The notes: generated by a model not told the origin, from the letters alone. A stretch of 64,000 nucleotides of DNA from Leucobacter sp. UT-8R-CII-1-4 (GCF_030010235.1 NZ_JASCRS010000001.1:124001-188000), one strand, 5' to 3'; counted from the stretch's first letter, positions 8,483-18,115 are shown. Translations and numbers: made by a program.

Positions 8483-10036
8483 CTAGCGGCGCTCTCGCTT
8501 CTCACGGATGCGCATGTTGAGGACGATAGGCGTGCCATCAAAACTGTAATTCTCACGCAGGCGACGCTGAATAAAGCGACGGTAGCCCGGGTCGAGGAAG
8601 CCCGTTGTGAAAAGCACAAAGGTTGGCGGACGGTTCTGCACCTGCGTACCAAAGAGAATACGTGGCTGCTTTCCACCCCGCAGTGGATGCGGGTGCTCCT
8701 GCACGAGCTCGGCGATGAAGGCATTGAACTTTGCGGTAGGAATACGGGTATCCCACGAGTCAAGGGCGGTCTCGATTGCTGGCACAAGCTTTTCAAGGTG
8801 ACGACCGGTGCGTGCCGAAAGGTTCACGCGAGGTGCCCACGAAACGTGCGCAAGATCAGTTTCAATCTCGCGCTCAAGGTAGCGGCGACGATCGTCATCA
8901 AGCAGATCCCACTTGTTGAACGCCAACACCAGTGCACGGCCCGACTCAAGCACCAAGTCAACAATGCGCAAATCCTGGTCACTGATTGGCTGCGTCACGT
9001 CGAAGAGCACAACGGCGACCTCGGCCTTTTCAAGCGCCGCTGCGGTGCGCAGTGATGCGTAAAAGTCTGCACCCTGCTGCAGGTGCACGCGACGACGAAT
9101 ACCGGCGGTATCGACGAAAGTCCAGACACGGCCAGCGATTTCAACCTGCTCGTCAACTGGGTCGCGAGTGGTACCTGCGAGATCGTTCACGACGACGCGC
9201 TCTTCACCGGCGGCCTTGTTCAACAGGCTCGACTTGCCAACATTTGGGCGACCGAGCAGGGCAACGCGGCGCGGGCCAGCAAGCTTTGGCTTTGCAACGG
9301 CAGACTCTTCAGGCAGCGCCTTCAAGACTGCGTCGAGCAGATCTGCGACACCGCGACCGTGCAGCGCTGAGACTGCCCAAGGCTCACCAAGACCGAGCGA
9401 CCAAAGCTGAGCAACCTCTGGCTCCTGGATCGCATCATCGACCTTGTTCGCAACCAAGAACACTGGCTTGTTCGTGCGACGTAGCAGCTGCATGACATGC
9501 TCATCGGTTGAGGTTGCGCCGACGCGCGAGTCAACCACGAAGAGCACCGCATCGCAGAGGTCAATCGCGACCTCTGCCTGGGCTGCCACCGAGGCATCAA
9601 TTCCGCGCGCATCTGGTTCCCAGCCACCGGTGTCGACCACGGTGAAGCGCTTGCCGTTCCACTCTGCCGGGTAGCTCACGCGGTCGCGGGTGACGCCTGG
9701 AATGTCTTCAACAACTGCTTCTCGGCGGCCAAGAACACGGTTTACGAGAGCTGACTTACCAACGTTTGGCCGGCCTACGATCGCCAAGACTGGCAGTGCT
9801 TCTGCCTCGGGCTGGGTGAATCCAATAAATTCACCGTTTTCGTCGAGGATCTTCATGTCCTCGTCTTCAAGGTCGAAACCATCGAGGTTCGAGCGCATTG
9901 AGCGCAAGCGTTCCTCGTCAGTGACCTCGCCGTCAAATTCCTCACCAGAAATAATCTCGCTTGGGTCGACTGACGAGAGGTCGAAGGTTTCTTCGCTCGG
10001 GTTCTCGACGTTTTCGCCGTTGTGCTCGGTACTCAT
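8483..10036 (-). CDS. der: Ribosome biogenesis GTPase Der (EngA)
   Basis: Der, the essential double GTPase that helps assemble the 50S subunit. The 517-residue protein has two tandem G domains with P-loops [13 protein letters not shown] (about residue 87) and [13 protein letters not shown] (about residue 260), each with its DxxG and NKxD motifs (NKVD and NKWD), and the C-terminal KH-like domain. An acidic N-terminal extension of roughly 75 residues is common in actinobacteria. It follows cmk after 2 bases, with GGAGAG in the cmk end as its ribosome-binding site, a linkage conserved in actinobacteria. Confidence 0.98.
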   Translation of the reverse strand: MSTEHNGENVENPSEETFDLSSVDPSEIISGEEFDGEVTDEERLRSMRSNLDGFDLEDEDMKILDENGEFIGFTQPEAEALPVLAIVGRPNVGKSALVNRVLGRREAVVEDIPGVTRDRVSYPAEWNGKRFTVVDTGGWEPDARGIDASVAAQAEVAIDLCDAVLFVVDSRVGATSTDEHVMQLLRRTNKPVFLVANKVDDAIQEPEVAQLWSLGLGEPWAVSALHGRGVADLLDAVLKALPEESAVAKPKLAGPRRVALLGRPNVGKSSLLNKAAGEERVVVNDLAGTTRDPVDEQVEIAGRVWTFVDTAGIRRRVHLQQGADFYASLRTAAALEKAEVAVVLFDVTQPISDQDLRIVDLVLESGRALVLAFNKWDLLDDDRRRYLEREIETDLAHVSWAPRVNLSARTGRHLEKLVPAIETALDSWDTRIPTAKFNAFIAELVQEHPHPLRGGKQPRILFGTQVQNRPPTFVLFTTGFLDPGYRRFIQRRLRENYSFDGTPIVLNMRIREKRERR

Positions 10037-10038
10037 GC

Positions 10039-10746
10039 TCAGCTCTCTCCTGCTGCGTGCGCAGCAGCCTCAGCCGCACGCACAATTTCAATTACAGCCT
10101 GCACCGACTGTTCAAAGTTCATTTCGCTCGTGTCAACAAGCGTGACCCCGGGTGCGGGGTTCATGAAGTCCACCACGAGGGTGTCCTTCGCGTCGCGGGC
10201 CTCAATGTCGACGAGCACCTGCTCGCGCGTCAGGCCCTGAAGTTCTCCGGCGCGACGAGCCGCACGAACTTCTGGTGAAGCGGTCATCAGAATACGCACC
10301 GGCGCATTCGGGGCGACCACGGTGGTGATGTCTCGTCCCTCGATCACAACACCGGGCAGTCCCGAGGTCGCGACCACGTCAAGAAACATCGAGTTTAGGC
10401 GCTGGCGAACAGTTGGGTGTTTTGAGACTCGACTCACCTGAGCGCTCAGCTCTGGGGTTCGAATCAACGCTGTCACATCAGTCGCACGGGCGGCCTCCGC
10501 GAAGGCCACCGTCACCCGCTGCTCGCCGAGCAGGGTGATCGTGTAGTGCCAACGATCGAGCAGATCATTCATCTGTGTCTCGTCGTCAAGGTTCATACCC
10601 GAATCAAGTGCGGCCCAGGCGAGCGCTCGATAGGCAGCACCGGTGTCAAGAATGCCGTAGCCGAGTCGTTCGGCAGCGGCCCTCGACACACTTGATTTTC
10701 CGCTACCGGCGGGGCCGTCTATTGCAACAAGCATGCTCGTACTCAC
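10039..10746 (-). CDS. cmk: Cytidylate kinase
   Basis: Cytidylate kinase, which phosphorylates CMP and dCMP for pyrimidine nucleotide synthesis. The P-loop is GPAGSGKSS near the N-terminus, followed by [12 protein letters not shown], the substrate-binding region, and EGRDITTVV in the middle. I choose the GTG at 10746 (235 residues): GGAGG lies 5 bases before it and it forms a GTGA overlap with the tyrA stop. The ATG 12 bases upstream is itself part of the ribosome-binding sequence. Coupled with tyrA and der. Confidence 0.96.
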   Translation of the reverse strand: MSTSMLVAIDGPAGSGKSSVSRAAAERLGYGILDTGAAYRALAWAALDSGMNLDDETQMNDLLDRWHYTITLLGEQRVTVAFAEAARATDVTALIRTPELSAQVSRVSKHPTVRQRLNSMFLDVVATSGLPGVVIEGRDITTVVAPNAPVRILMTASPEVRAARRAGELQGLTREQVLVDIEARDAKDTLVVDFMNPAPGVTLVDTSEMNFEQSVQAVIEIVRAAEAAAHAAGES

Positions 10747-11846
10747 AGCGTCCTCCATCCGCGCTCACGAAGATCTGAAACTGCACGCTCGGCCACTTCT
10801 GGCAGCACGGCAATCTCAGCAAAACCAATTTGTGCGCCCGGCGAGTGCTCAAGACGCAAGTCTTCCATGTTAATGCCCAATTCTCCGAGCAAGGTGAGCA
10901 GCGCCGCGAGCTGGCCAGGCCGGTCATCGATAAGCACCGTCAGTGTCGTGAATCGTTCGCTGCCGCCGTGCTTGCCCGGAATACGGGCAACACCGCGGTT
11001 ACCGGCAGCGAGCAGATCTGCAATTTGCCTCCGCGCACCCTGTTGCGTTGGATCGCGCAACGCAACAAGCAGCCGCTCCAGATCGGCTTGGAAAGCCTCA
11101 AGACCCGCGATCACGGGTTCACGGTTTGCGCTCAAGATTTGCACCCAGAGTTCTGGGTCGCTCGAAGCGATTCGGGTGGTGTCTCGCAGCCCCTGCCCGG
11201 CGAGCCCCACCTGCTGATCACTCGCGTCAAGCAGTCGGGCGGCGAGCAGACTCGATACGGTCTGCGGCAAGTGCGACACTAAGCCTACGGCGGCGTCATG
11301 CTGCTGCGGCGTCATTTCGAGTGGTGTTGCACCCAATTGCAGTGCCACCGATTCGATCAGCGAAAGGGCCGCACCCGGCGTCTCTTCATCACGGCAGATT
11401 ACCCAAGGTCGAGCTGCGAACAAATCGGCACGGGCCATAATTGCCCCGCCACGCTCGCGGCCAGCCATTGGATGCGATCCAACATAGTTTTTCAGATCAA
11501 TTCCACGGGCCTGAAGAGTTTCAAAGGGCGCAAGCTTCACACTAGCTACGTCAGTGACGACCGCGTTTGGGTAGCTGAGGAGTGCACGCTCGATCACGTC
11601 AGCGATCACGTCCGGCGGAGTTGCCACGATCACCAGTGCTGGCTCCGGGTCGTCTTCGGTGCGCAATCGACCGGCGCCATAGTCAACCGCGAGCAAGGCT
11701 GTCGTGGGCGAGGCGTCTTCAAGAGTCACATCGTTGCCGCTTTCGCGCAGACCCAGCCCGATGCTGGCGCCGAGCAGACCGGCACCGATAATGTGCACTT
11801 GCCCGCTCACTCGGCTCGCGAGGCCGTTGGCTTTGGTCTCAGCCAC
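10743..11846 (-). CDS. tyrA: Prephenate dehydrogenase
   Basis: Prephenate dehydrogenase, the NAD(P)-dependent step of tyrosine synthesis. A Rossmann nucleotide-binding motif GAGLLGASIG is near the N-terminus; the catalytic GSHPMAGRE segment follows at about residue 130, and VGLVSHLPQ helps form the active site. The last 80 residues (from TLTVLIDDRPGQ) are an ACT domain, usual for feedback control by tyrosine. I place the start at the GTG at 11846 because AAGGAG lies 6 bases before it; the ATG at 11861 sits within that signal. It overlaps cmk by four bases. Confidence 0.95.
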   Translation of the reverse strand: MAETKANGLASRVSGQVHIIGAGLLGASIGLGLRESGNDVTLEDASPTTALLAVDYGAGRLRTEDDPEPALVIVATPPDVIADVIERALLSYPNAVVTDVASVKLAPFETLQARGIDLKNYVGSHPMAGRERGGAIMARADLFAARPWVICRDEETPGAALSLIESVALQLGATPLEMTPQQHDAAVGLVSHLPQTVSSLLAARLLDASDQQVGLAGQGLRDTTRIASSDPELWVQILSANREPVIAGLEAFQADLERLLVALRDPTQQGARRQIADLLAAGNRGVARIPGKHGGSERFTTLTVLIDDRPGQLAALLTLLGELGINMEDLRLEHSPGAQIGFAEIAVLPEVAERAVSDLRERGWRTL

Positions 11847-11969
11847 CGCCGTCTCCTTCATATCGTTGGCCTGAAGGTTACGTTCCGGGTGGATACCAAA
11901 TCAGACCTCTCTAGGGTATCCGGTCGCGCGGGCTTTGCCGCACAGTGAGTTCGCTGAGCAAAATTTCAG

Positions 11970-12938
11970 CTATCGGCCCGAGTTTTTACGCGGTGGATCA
12001 CCCTGCGGTTTCCGGCCCCGACCGTGCGGGTTTCCGTTCGCAGCGATGCCGCGCATCCCTTTCGCACCCTTGCCGTCGCCGGGGCGACCGCCAGTAATCT
12101 TCTTTTTGCGCTTCGATTGGCCGTCTGTACCACCGGCTGCTGCGGCGCTGAGCAGAGCTCCACGCTCCCCCGCAGAAAGCTCACGCATCTCGCCAACACG
12201 CTGAGTGCCCAGGTTCAGTGGCCCAAATTGGCGTCGCACGAGTTCGTCTACCGGGTGCCCTACCTCGGCGAGCATACGGCGCACAATGCGATTGCGGCCC
12301 GAGTGCAGGGTGATCTCAACGAGCGAGTGGGTTTTTGACGAACCGATTGTGAGCAGTTTCGCTGAGTCAGCGTGAATTGGTCCGTCTTTCAAGTCAACGC
12401 CGTCGCGCAACTGCTGAATCACTGCGGGAGTAACCTGACCTCGCACTTTCGCGACATAGGTTTTCTGCACACCGAAGCTTGGGTGTGCCAACTTGTGCGC
12501 GAGTTCCCCGTCGTTTGTGAGTACCAAGAGACCAGAGGTATCAGTGTCGAGGCGACCTACGTTGTAGAGCCGTTCACCGATGGGGTCAACGAACTCGCGC
12601 AGGTCTGGGCGGCCCTGTTCGTCGCTCATTGTTGAGACGACGCCACGTGGTTTGTTGAGCACGAAGTAGAGCTTTGAGGTGTCCATCTGAACGATCACAC
12701 CATCTACGGTCACCACATCGTTGTCTGGGTCGATCCGCGACCCCATTTCGTAGACAACTTTGCCGTTCACGCTCACTCGACCACGGGTGATCAGCGCTTC
12801 ACAGGCTCGACGTGAGGCGACCCCTGCGTGCGCAAGCGCTTTCTGCAGTCGTGGAAGGTGCGAGTTTTCGTCGTTGGCTGAGTCACCGTCGTCGCCCCAA
12901 CTGCCGTCGTCGACATAATCAACGTCGTATGTGGTCAT
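11970..12938 (-). CDS. rluB: Pseudouridine synthase of the RluB/RsuA family
   Basis: A 322-residue rRNA pseudouridine synthase. An acidic N-terminus leads to an S4 RNA-binding domain (LQKALAHAGVASRRACEALI, about residues 31-50) and the catalytic domain with its aspartate in GRLDTDTSGLLVLTNDG. The last 55 residues are a low-complexity, strongly basic Gly/Lys/Arg tail, as in many actinobacterial homologues. The start overlaps the scpB stop by four bases (ATGA). The 107 bases before tyrA hold no evident gene or terminator. Confidence 0.93.
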   Translation of the reverse strand: MTTYDVDYVDDGSWGDDGDSANDENSHLPRLQKALAHAGVASRRACEALITRGRVSVNGKVVYEMGSRIDPDNDVVTVDGVIVQMDTSKLYFVLNKPRGVVSTMSDEQGRPDLREFVDPIGERLYNVGRLDTDTSGLLVLTNDGELAHKLAHPSFGVQKTYVAKVRGQVTPAVIQQLRDGVDLKDGPIHADSAKLLTIGSSKTHSLVEITLHSGRNRIVRRMLAEVGHPVDELVRRQFGPLNLGTQRVGEMRELSAGERGALLSAAAAGGTDGQSKRKKKITGGRPGDGKGAKGMRGIAANGNPHGRGRKPQGDPPRKNSGR

Positions 12939-13594
12939 TCTGAGAACCCCTCATCTGGATCATCAAGCAGCGGCGCGATTGGCGGCAATTCGTCAATGCT
13001 CGAAATACCAAGATGTCCGAGCAGCGTGTCGTCGGTGCCGTAAAGAATTGCGCCGGTTTCGTTATCGTGGCCAACTTCGGTGACGAGACCGCGACCAACG
13101 AGTGTACGTACAACGCTATCAACGTTTACGGCACGTACCGAGGCGATCGCGCCGCGCGAGATGGGCTGCCGGTACGCGATGACAGCGAGAGTCTCAAGCG
13201 CAGCCTGGGAGAGCTTGGTGGGGCTCTGCTGCTGCACGAAGTCGGCAACGATCGTGTCGAGACTTTCACGCACGTAGAATCGGTAGCCACCGGCCACCTC
13301 GCGCAACTCGAATCCGCGCTGCGGGTTTTCGCCGGCGCCGTTGTAGTCGTCGATCAATGCCTCAATTGTTTTGCGCACCTCGCGCACCGGGCGATCCACC
13401 GCGGTTGCTAGGTGTACAGCCCCGATCGGCTCGTCGGCCACCAGCAGGAGCGCTTCGAGCTGCTGCTGCAGCGGATGCGCGGCGCGGGCGGATTCGAGCG
13501 CAGTGCTGGCTTCGGAGCTTTGCTCCAGGCCTGGAGTGTCCGAAGCACTCGAACCGGGGTTCTCGACAGCCTGAGTTTCAGTGTTATCCGTCAT
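12935..13594 (-). CDS. scpB: Condensin accessory protein ScpB
   Basis: ScpB, the kite subunit of the SMC-ScpAB condensin complex. The 219-residue protein has two winged-helix regions, the first from about LQQQLEALLLVADEPI and the second with ETLAVIAYRQPISRGAIASVRAVNVDSVVRTL-type sequence that defines the family. The N-terminal 40 residues are Ser/Glu-rich and probably disordered. It overlaps scpA by 11 bases and rluB by 4, a conserved order. Confidence 0.96.
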   Translation of the reverse strand: MTDNTETQAVENPGSSASDTPGLEQSSEASTALESARAAHPLQQQLEALLLVADEPIGAVHLATAVDRPVREVRKTIEALIDDYNGAGENPQRGFELREVAGGYRFYVRESLDTIVADFVQQQSPTKLSQAALETLAVIAYRQPISRGAIASVRAVNVDSVVRTLVGRGLVTEVGHDNETGAILYGTDDTLLGHLGISSIDELPPIAPLLDDPDEGFSE

Positions 13595-14429
13595 AGTCTC
13601 CGCCTAGCGTTGAAAGGTCTTCGTCAGAGAAATTCGTACCGGTCCATTCGACGAGTAGCTCGCCGAGGGGCTCGGCTTGCTCGAAGCCAACCGCGTCGCG
13701 ACGATACAGCTCAAGGATCGCCAAAAAGCGAGCCACGATAACCCCGCGCTCGCTGACACCAACGATCAGTTCTCTGAAACTATGTGCCCCACCGGTACGC
13801 AACATCGAAACCACGATTGCGGCCTGCTCGCGAATCGAGACGAGCGGGGCATGCAGGTGCTCAAGTCCTACCAGCGGAATCTCTTTTGGCGTGAATGCCA
13901 GGGTCGCAAGCGCTGCGAAGTCCGCCGCACTTAAGGTCCAGCGCAGTTCAGGCCCCTGGTCACGGTATTTCTGTTCAAGGGGCACCTGTCGCGGGTGCCG
14001 GGCCTGTTCAGCGCTGAGCCGCGAGCTAAACCAGGCACTTGCCTGTTTAAATGCGCGATATTGCAACAGCCGCGCAAACAGTAAGTCGCGTGCTTCAAGA
14101 AGGGCAACGTCTTCGGCATCAACCACCTCACCCTGCGGCAAGAGGCTCGCGATTTTGAGGTCGAGCAGAGTCGCTGCGACAACTAAAAATTCGGATGCCC
14201 GGTCAAGCTCAACGATGCCTTTGCCCTCGAGGGTCGCAAGATAAGCAATAAACTCATCTGTTACGAGGCTCAGTGAAATCTCGGTGATATCGAGTTCATG
14301 TTTGGTGATCAGGCTGAGCAGCAGGTCGAAGGGGCCGTCAAACGACTCAAGTGTGACTCGAAACGGGCCCTCTTCGCTTTGTGCCGGGCTGAGTTGGACC
14401 GTCTCAGCTGACTCGTGTGCCTCAGCCAA
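13584..14429 (-). CDS. scpA: Condensin kleisin subunit ScpA
   Basis: ScpA, the kleisin that bridges SMC heads. The N-terminal signature FDGPFDLLLSLITKHELDI (about residues 30-48) and a C-terminal winged-helix region ending in ARFLAILELYRRDAVGFEQ are diagnostic. The gene appears to start with TTG at 14429, with only a weak ribosome-binding site; it begins 8 bases after the parA stop, so coupling to parA is likely. Length (281) is normal for the family. Confidence 0.95.
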   Translation of the reverse strand: MAEAHESAETVQLSPAQSEEGPFRVTLESFDGPFDLLLSLITKHELDITEISLSLVTDEFIAYLATLEGKGIVELDRASEFLVVAATLLDLKIASLLPQGEVVDAEDVALLEARDLLFARLLQYRAFKQASAWFSSRLSAEQARHPRQVPLEQKYRDQGPELRWTLSAADFAALATLAFTPKEIPLVGLEHLHAPLVSIREQAAIVVSMLRTGGAHSFRELIVGVSERGVIVARFLAILELYRRDAVGFEQAEPLGELLVEWTGTNFSDEDLSTLGGDYDG

Positions 14430-14437
14430 AGCGCAAC

Positions 14438-15343
14438 CTATGCAACAACGCCTCGCTGCACGAGCTCGCGAGCAAGCTTGAGGTAAGCCTCAGAAGCGGC
14501 GTTCGTTGGTGCGTAATCAAGCACAGATTTTGCGGCGATCTGCGCGTCTGGAAGCTTCACGGTACGACCGATAACGGTGTCAAACACCTGATCACCGAAG
14601 GTGTCTACTACGCGTTCAAGCACCTCGCGAGCGTGCAGGGTACGCGGGTCGTACATGGTCGCGAGAATGCCGTCGAGTTCGAGCGCCGGGTTCAACCGGT
14701 CGCGCACCTTGTCGATGGTTTCAACAAGCAAGGCGACGCCGCGCAGGGCAAAGTATTCACAGGCAAGTGGGATCAGTACGCCGTGACTTGCGGTGAGCGC
14801 GTTGACCGTGAGCAGGCCGAGTGAGGGCTGGCAGTCGACCAGGATTACGTCGTAGTCGTTGGCCACCTTGCGCAGCACGCCAGCGAGGATCTGCTCGCGG
14901 GCGACCTCGCTCACCAGATGCACCTCAGCGGCACTGAGGTCGATGTTCGCTGGGATAACGTCGAGCCCGGGTGTCCCGGTGTGCTGAATCGCCTCGTGCG
15001 GGTCTTTCGCGTGGCCGAGCATCAGATCGTAGATGGTGACCACGTCGTGTGCTGGCACGCCAAGGCCAGCCGAAAGAGCGCCTTGCGGGTCAAAGTCAAC
15101 CGCAAGCACGCGCCTGCCATATCGGGCAAGGGCAGCAGCAAGGTTGATCGTGCTAGTGGTTTTACCGACGCCGCCCTTTTGATTGCACATCGCAATAATT
15201 CGAGCGGGACCGTGTCGCTCGAGCTTTGGGGGTGCCGGAATGATGCGTTCTGGTCGACCGGTAGGACCGATTTCAACCTGATTCGCAGTGCGCTTCGCCA
15301 CCTCGACGCCCCTTTCGCGGACTTCAGTTACGTTAACGCTCAA
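14438..15343 (-). CDS. ParA family ATPase
   Basis: A 301-residue ParA/Soj-type ATPase. The deviant Walker A motif is NQKGGVGKTTSTINLA (about residue 54), and DFDPQGALS plus VDCQPSLGLLT give the switch regions. There is no parB beside it; it heads the scpA-scpB cluster as in many actinobacteria, where it is a second ParA distinct from the origin-linked one. The frame opens with TTG at 15343, too close to AGGA to be comfortable; a GTG at 15301, 8 bases after AGGGG, is an alternative start. Confidence 0.92.
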   Translation of the reverse strand: MSVNVTEVRERGVEVAKRTANQVEIGPTGRPERIIPAPPKLERHGPARIIAMCNQKGGVGKTTSTINLAAALARYGRRVLAVDFDPQGALSAGLGVPAHDVVTIYDLMLGHAKDPHEAIQHTGTPGLDVIPANIDLSAAEVHLVSEVAREQILAGVLRKVANDYDVILVDCQPSLGLLTVNALTASHGVLIPLACEYFALRGVALLVETIDKVRDRLNPALELDGILATMYDPRTLHAREVLERVVDTFGDQVFDTVIGRTVKLPDAQIAAKSVLDYAPTNAASEAYLKLARELVQRGVVA

Positions 15344-15422
15344 TCCTATCGCGCAGACCGATAGATCACTTCCCCAAGAATTCTTGGTTGCGAGTCAAGC
15401 GCCTTGCTGTGCCGCAAGGCCA

Positions 15423-16088
15423 CTACTCGGTCGGTGGTTCCAGGGTGCGGGTGAGCTCATCAAGCAGCGATTGAATCTGCGGCTCAACGAACCGCTGCAC
15501 CGCAGCCTGAACACGTGGACGGTGGACAGCCAACGCAAAACACATACGCTGCCCGATGTCTTGCGCATAACGATCGGCGAGTTCAATCTCAACTCGAATT
15601 CGTCGCTTTTCTTCTTGGCTGAGGGGTGGCCGGGGTAGTGGAGGCTCCGGCTTTGTTTGTTCGGCAAGCTCAGCCATTGTGAACAAAAATGGCTGTTCTT
15701 CGTCGCTCTCGGGATCAAGATCGACACCCTCGTATTCGGGGTCAAGACCAGAACCCGGCTCAAAACCTCCGGCATTCCAGATTTCCTCACCCGTCAGTTC
15801 TGCGTGCAGAGTGGGCAGTTCATGTTCGGTGTAGTTGTCAACGGCACGGTCAATGATCCGCTGCATTCTGCTGACAAGCGCGTGTGAAACCTGATGTGGC
15901 ACATCTGTATCAAGGCCGGCCGCTGCAAGCACCGGAGAGCCCGTGCACCGACGGCACATCCGTGAACGACCACGGTGCGTACCCGGAGACCAGCTTGGCA
16001 ACCAGCGCAGCCAAGAATCTACTGCGCTACTCACCCTGCCAATAATTGGATCGGGCGCGTCCGTTACTCCGCGATCTTCGGCGTTCAC
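15423..16088 (-). CDS. Uncharacterised actinobacterial protein with CxxC
   Basis: A 221-residue soluble protein that I cannot assign. The N-terminal quarter contains SWLRWLPSWSPGTHRGRSRMCRRCTGSP, in part a basic segment with a single CxxC pair (read from pieces around residues 27-52). A long acidic middle (EYEGVDLDPESDEEQ) and a proline-rich stretch follow, then a predicted helical C-terminus. It begins with GTG in a GTGA overlap with the membrane-protein gene upstream, so it belongs to a three-gene unit running from 17748. Expression with the upstream membrane proteins is likely; function is unknown. Confidence 0.7.
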   Translation of the reverse strand: MNAEDRGVTDAPDPIIGRVSSAVDSWLRWLPSWSPGTHRGRSRMCRRCTGSPVLAAAGLDTDVPHQVSHALVSRMQRIIDRAVDNYTEHELPTLHAELTGEEIWNAGGFEPGSGLDPEYEGVDLDPESDEEQPFLFTMAELAEQTKPEPPLPRPPLSQEEKRRIRVEIELADRYAQDIGQRMCFALAVHRPRVQAAVQRFVEPQIQSLLDELTRTLEPPTE

Positions 16089-16735
16089 GAACGATCACCC
16101 CGGAATGGTCCGCCCTCGTCCGAGCCGCCAGAGCCCTCAGGACCGCCGGAACCATCAGAACCATCAGAACCATCAGAACCATCGGGATCCGAGCCGCGGC
16201 CGTCATCATCGTCGCGCAGCCAGGGATCATTGGCCGTGTTCGCCCAGTCTGGCCCTTCTTGCTCCCCACGCTTCTCCCACGGCCACTGTGGCGCAGGTCG
16301 ATCGGTGTACACGCGCCGCAGCAACAAAGACCACGCAATCAGCACCGCCAACGCCAACGCAATCGCAAGCGACAGGGAATACGGGCTCAACCAAGTGTCA
16401 TGAAGAGAAAGCCCCACCGCCATACCGAGCAGGCACCAAATCAGGTAGCCACCAATTGAGGCAAGCAGCAGATGGGTCAGCGACAACGAGCGTCTGCCTC
16501 GCAAGAGCAGAATCGACTGCGACCAGAGCACACCAGTAAGCAGCACCAGGCAACTCAGCACCGGCAGTACCGTCGCTCCATAGCTGATACCCGGCGTTGA
16601 AACGGGCCCGCCGTCTGTCGCAAGCGCAATAAACGACCACGCCGCAAGCATGATCGAAAACGCAACAATAACCACCGCGGAGATGAGTCCGCGAACGTAT
16701 CCGCGGGTCACTCCTCTGCGGTGGCTATCGGTCAC
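16085..16735 (-). CDS. Uncharacterised membrane protein with Asp-Gly-Ser repeats
   Basis: A 216-residue membrane protein with four predicted helices in the first 140 residues, then a hydrophilic tail with the tripeptide Asp-Gly-Ser repeated (DGSDGSDGSDGSGG), coded by a 9-base tandem repeat. No family recognised. The GTG start overlaps the upstream gene (GTGA) and its own stop overlaps the downstream gene the same way. The tail is likely cytoplasmic or extracytoplasmic and disordered; it may vary in length between strains. Confidence 0.7.
   Translation of the reverse strand: MTDSHRRGVTRGYVRGLISAVVIVAFSIMLAAWSFIALATDGGPVSTPGISYGATVLPVLSCLVLLTGVLWSQSILLLRGRRSLSLTHLLLASIGGYLIWCLLGMAVGLSLHDTWLSPYSLSLAIALALAVLIAWSLLLRRVYTDRPAPQWPWEKRGEQEGPDWANTANDPWLRDDDDGRGSDPDGSDGSDGSDGSGGPEGSGGSDEGGPFRGDRS
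16142..16186. repeat. 9-base tandem repeat inside a coding tail
   Basis: The unit ACCATCAGA occurs three times in a row from 16151, followed by a variant ACCATCGGG and preceded by the variant ACCGCCGGA. It codes for the Asp-Gly-Ser repeats of the minus-strand protein and keeps its reading frame when units are gained or lost. Confidence 0.9.
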
Positions 16736-17748
16736 GGCTGTGTCGTCCGGGCCTCAGCCAAAGCGTTTTCGTACTCTTCGATCGCTTCAGCATTCTGACG
16801 CTTCACACGACGCCCGCGAGCGCCAACCCAAGCACCGAACCAAACAGTCACCTCACGCGCCACAATGGCGGCGATAAGCACTGGAAGAATCAGGCCATAC
16901 TCACCGAGCAGAGCACCCGGCTGCAGGCTCACAATCTCACCAGCGAAGCGATCATTCAGGGCGTAGCCGAGCAACGCGGCGCCCCAGGTAAAGGCTGCCA
17001 CCAACAAACCGAAGATGGCGTAGACCCACCAACCTGCACGTCCGCCGATAAGCACCAAAATCGTGAAGCCGATGAAGAACCCGAGGGCGGCAGCACCAAA
17101 ACCAATGTTCACGACCCAGGGCATCAGTCCCTGGCTAAAGAACGTTGATGGTGGGAAGCTGGGCGCCAACCAGAGCGCCAAGCCACCAGCAAAAACAGCA
17201 GCGAACGAGACCGTTGCAAGCAGAGCGATAAGCACACCGGCACCGCGGTTGCCGCGAATCTCTGGCGGCATTGGCGTCTGCATGTAGAGAGCCGCCATCG
17301 GGTGATCAGAGCTGATCCGAATTTCGCCATCACGAATCGGTGGCAATTCGTTGTCTGTGACGGTTTCTGGCGTTGGATCGCCAACAGTTTCTACCAGGGC
17401 AGCGTCTTCAGAGGCTTCTTCAGTTTTCTCTTCGGTATTCGCGGCAGCACCCATGAGCACTGCACGCTGAGCTGTGCCGGCAGGTGGGTGCGAAGCAAAA
17501 ATCTCTTCTGCACTCATCTGTGCACCGGCGCTTGGCGTTTCTTTCGCCGCTGCAATCACTGGCCGCTCTGATGTCGAAGTCGACTCGGCAGAAGCATCAG
17601 TGGTCGCACCTTCACCACTCGCCTCCCCTGCTGTCTCTGCCGAGGGAGCAGATACCTCTCCGGCGCGCTCAACAGCAGCGAGTACCTGTGTTTCGGTGGT
17701 CTCGTCTTGCTCGACGGGTGAACCCGCCTGCTCGCGATCTTCGCTCAT
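16732..17748 (-). CDS. Uncharacterised membrane protein with acidic N-terminal region
   Basis: A 338-residue protein with a long Glu/Ala/Thr-rich N-terminal half (about 1-165) likely to be disordered, then four or five hydrophobic helices and a short basic cytoplasmic tail (GARGRRVKRQNAEAIEEYENALAE). No family recognised. It is the first gene of a three-gene unit with four-base overlaps; GGGAG lies 4 bases before its ATG. It is transcribed in the same direction as rpoC but beyond a strong terminator. Confidence 0.75.
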   Translation of the reverse strand: MSEDREQAGSPVEQDETTETQVLAAVERAGEVSAPSAETAGEASGEGATTDASAESTSTSERPVIAAAKETPSAGAQMSAEEIFASHPPAGTAQRAVLMGAAANTEEKTEEASEDAALVETVGDPTPETVTDNELPPIRDGEIRISSDHPMAALYMQTPMPPEIRGNRGAGVLIALLATVSFAAVFAGGLALWLAPSFPPSTFFSQGLMPWVVNIGFGAAALGFFIGFTILVLIGGRAGWWVYAIFGLLVAAFTWGAALLGYALNDRFAGEIVSLQPGALLGEYGLILPVLIAAIVAREVTVWFGAWVGARGRRVKRQNAEAIEEYENALAEARTTQP

Positions 17749-18115
17749 CGCACTCCCTCAATTCCTTGCGGTGCCTCCCTCTGAGAATTTCAGACAAAGA
17801 CACGTATCTGCCGCCAGCGTACTTGCTGCGCCGCGCAGGGCAATGCAAATGCGAAGAGTGTCGCCGAAAATGACGACACTTCTGGTATGCCACCCGGCAT
17901 CGCATTCGGAGGCGCTTGGCGATCCAACGCTAAAAACGCCAGCGGGGCCGCCCGAAACCGAAGTTTCGTGACGGCCCCGCCGGGTATCAGAAGGTGATTA
18001 CCTACGAGTAATCGCTAGGACCAAGGCGCTCAAAGCAAAGCATCGCTTTGCGCGCCGTATGTCCTAAGGCCGCCTCGGCCGAAGCTGTCAAAGCCCGGCC
18101 GAGGCAGGTGATTAC
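17749..18115. other. 367-base gene-free region downstream of rpoC
   Basis: This stretch holds the rpoC terminator hairpin (17930-17980), a copy of the rpoC 3' end (17992-18019), two further hairpins (18025-18056 and 18072-18105) and the promoter region of the downstream three-gene unit. I see no convincing coding frame. Confidence 0.8.
17930..17980 (-). terminator. rpoBC terminator
   Basis: On the minus strand, GCGGGGCCG pairs with CGGCCCCGC (arms 17942-17950 and 17972-17980) around an inner stem CGAAAC-CGAA-GTTTCG, followed by a TTTTT run (17931-17936). A strong intrinsic terminator for the rpoB-rpoC transcript. Confidence 0.85.

Noticed and set aside
8396-9055. Open frame of 219 codons opposite the der 3' end
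   Set aside because: Shadow frame; composition reflects der codons and no start signal.
14438-15343. Origin-linked parABS locus
   Set aside because: No parB and no TGTTTCACGTGAAACA site nearby; this is the scp-cluster ParA.
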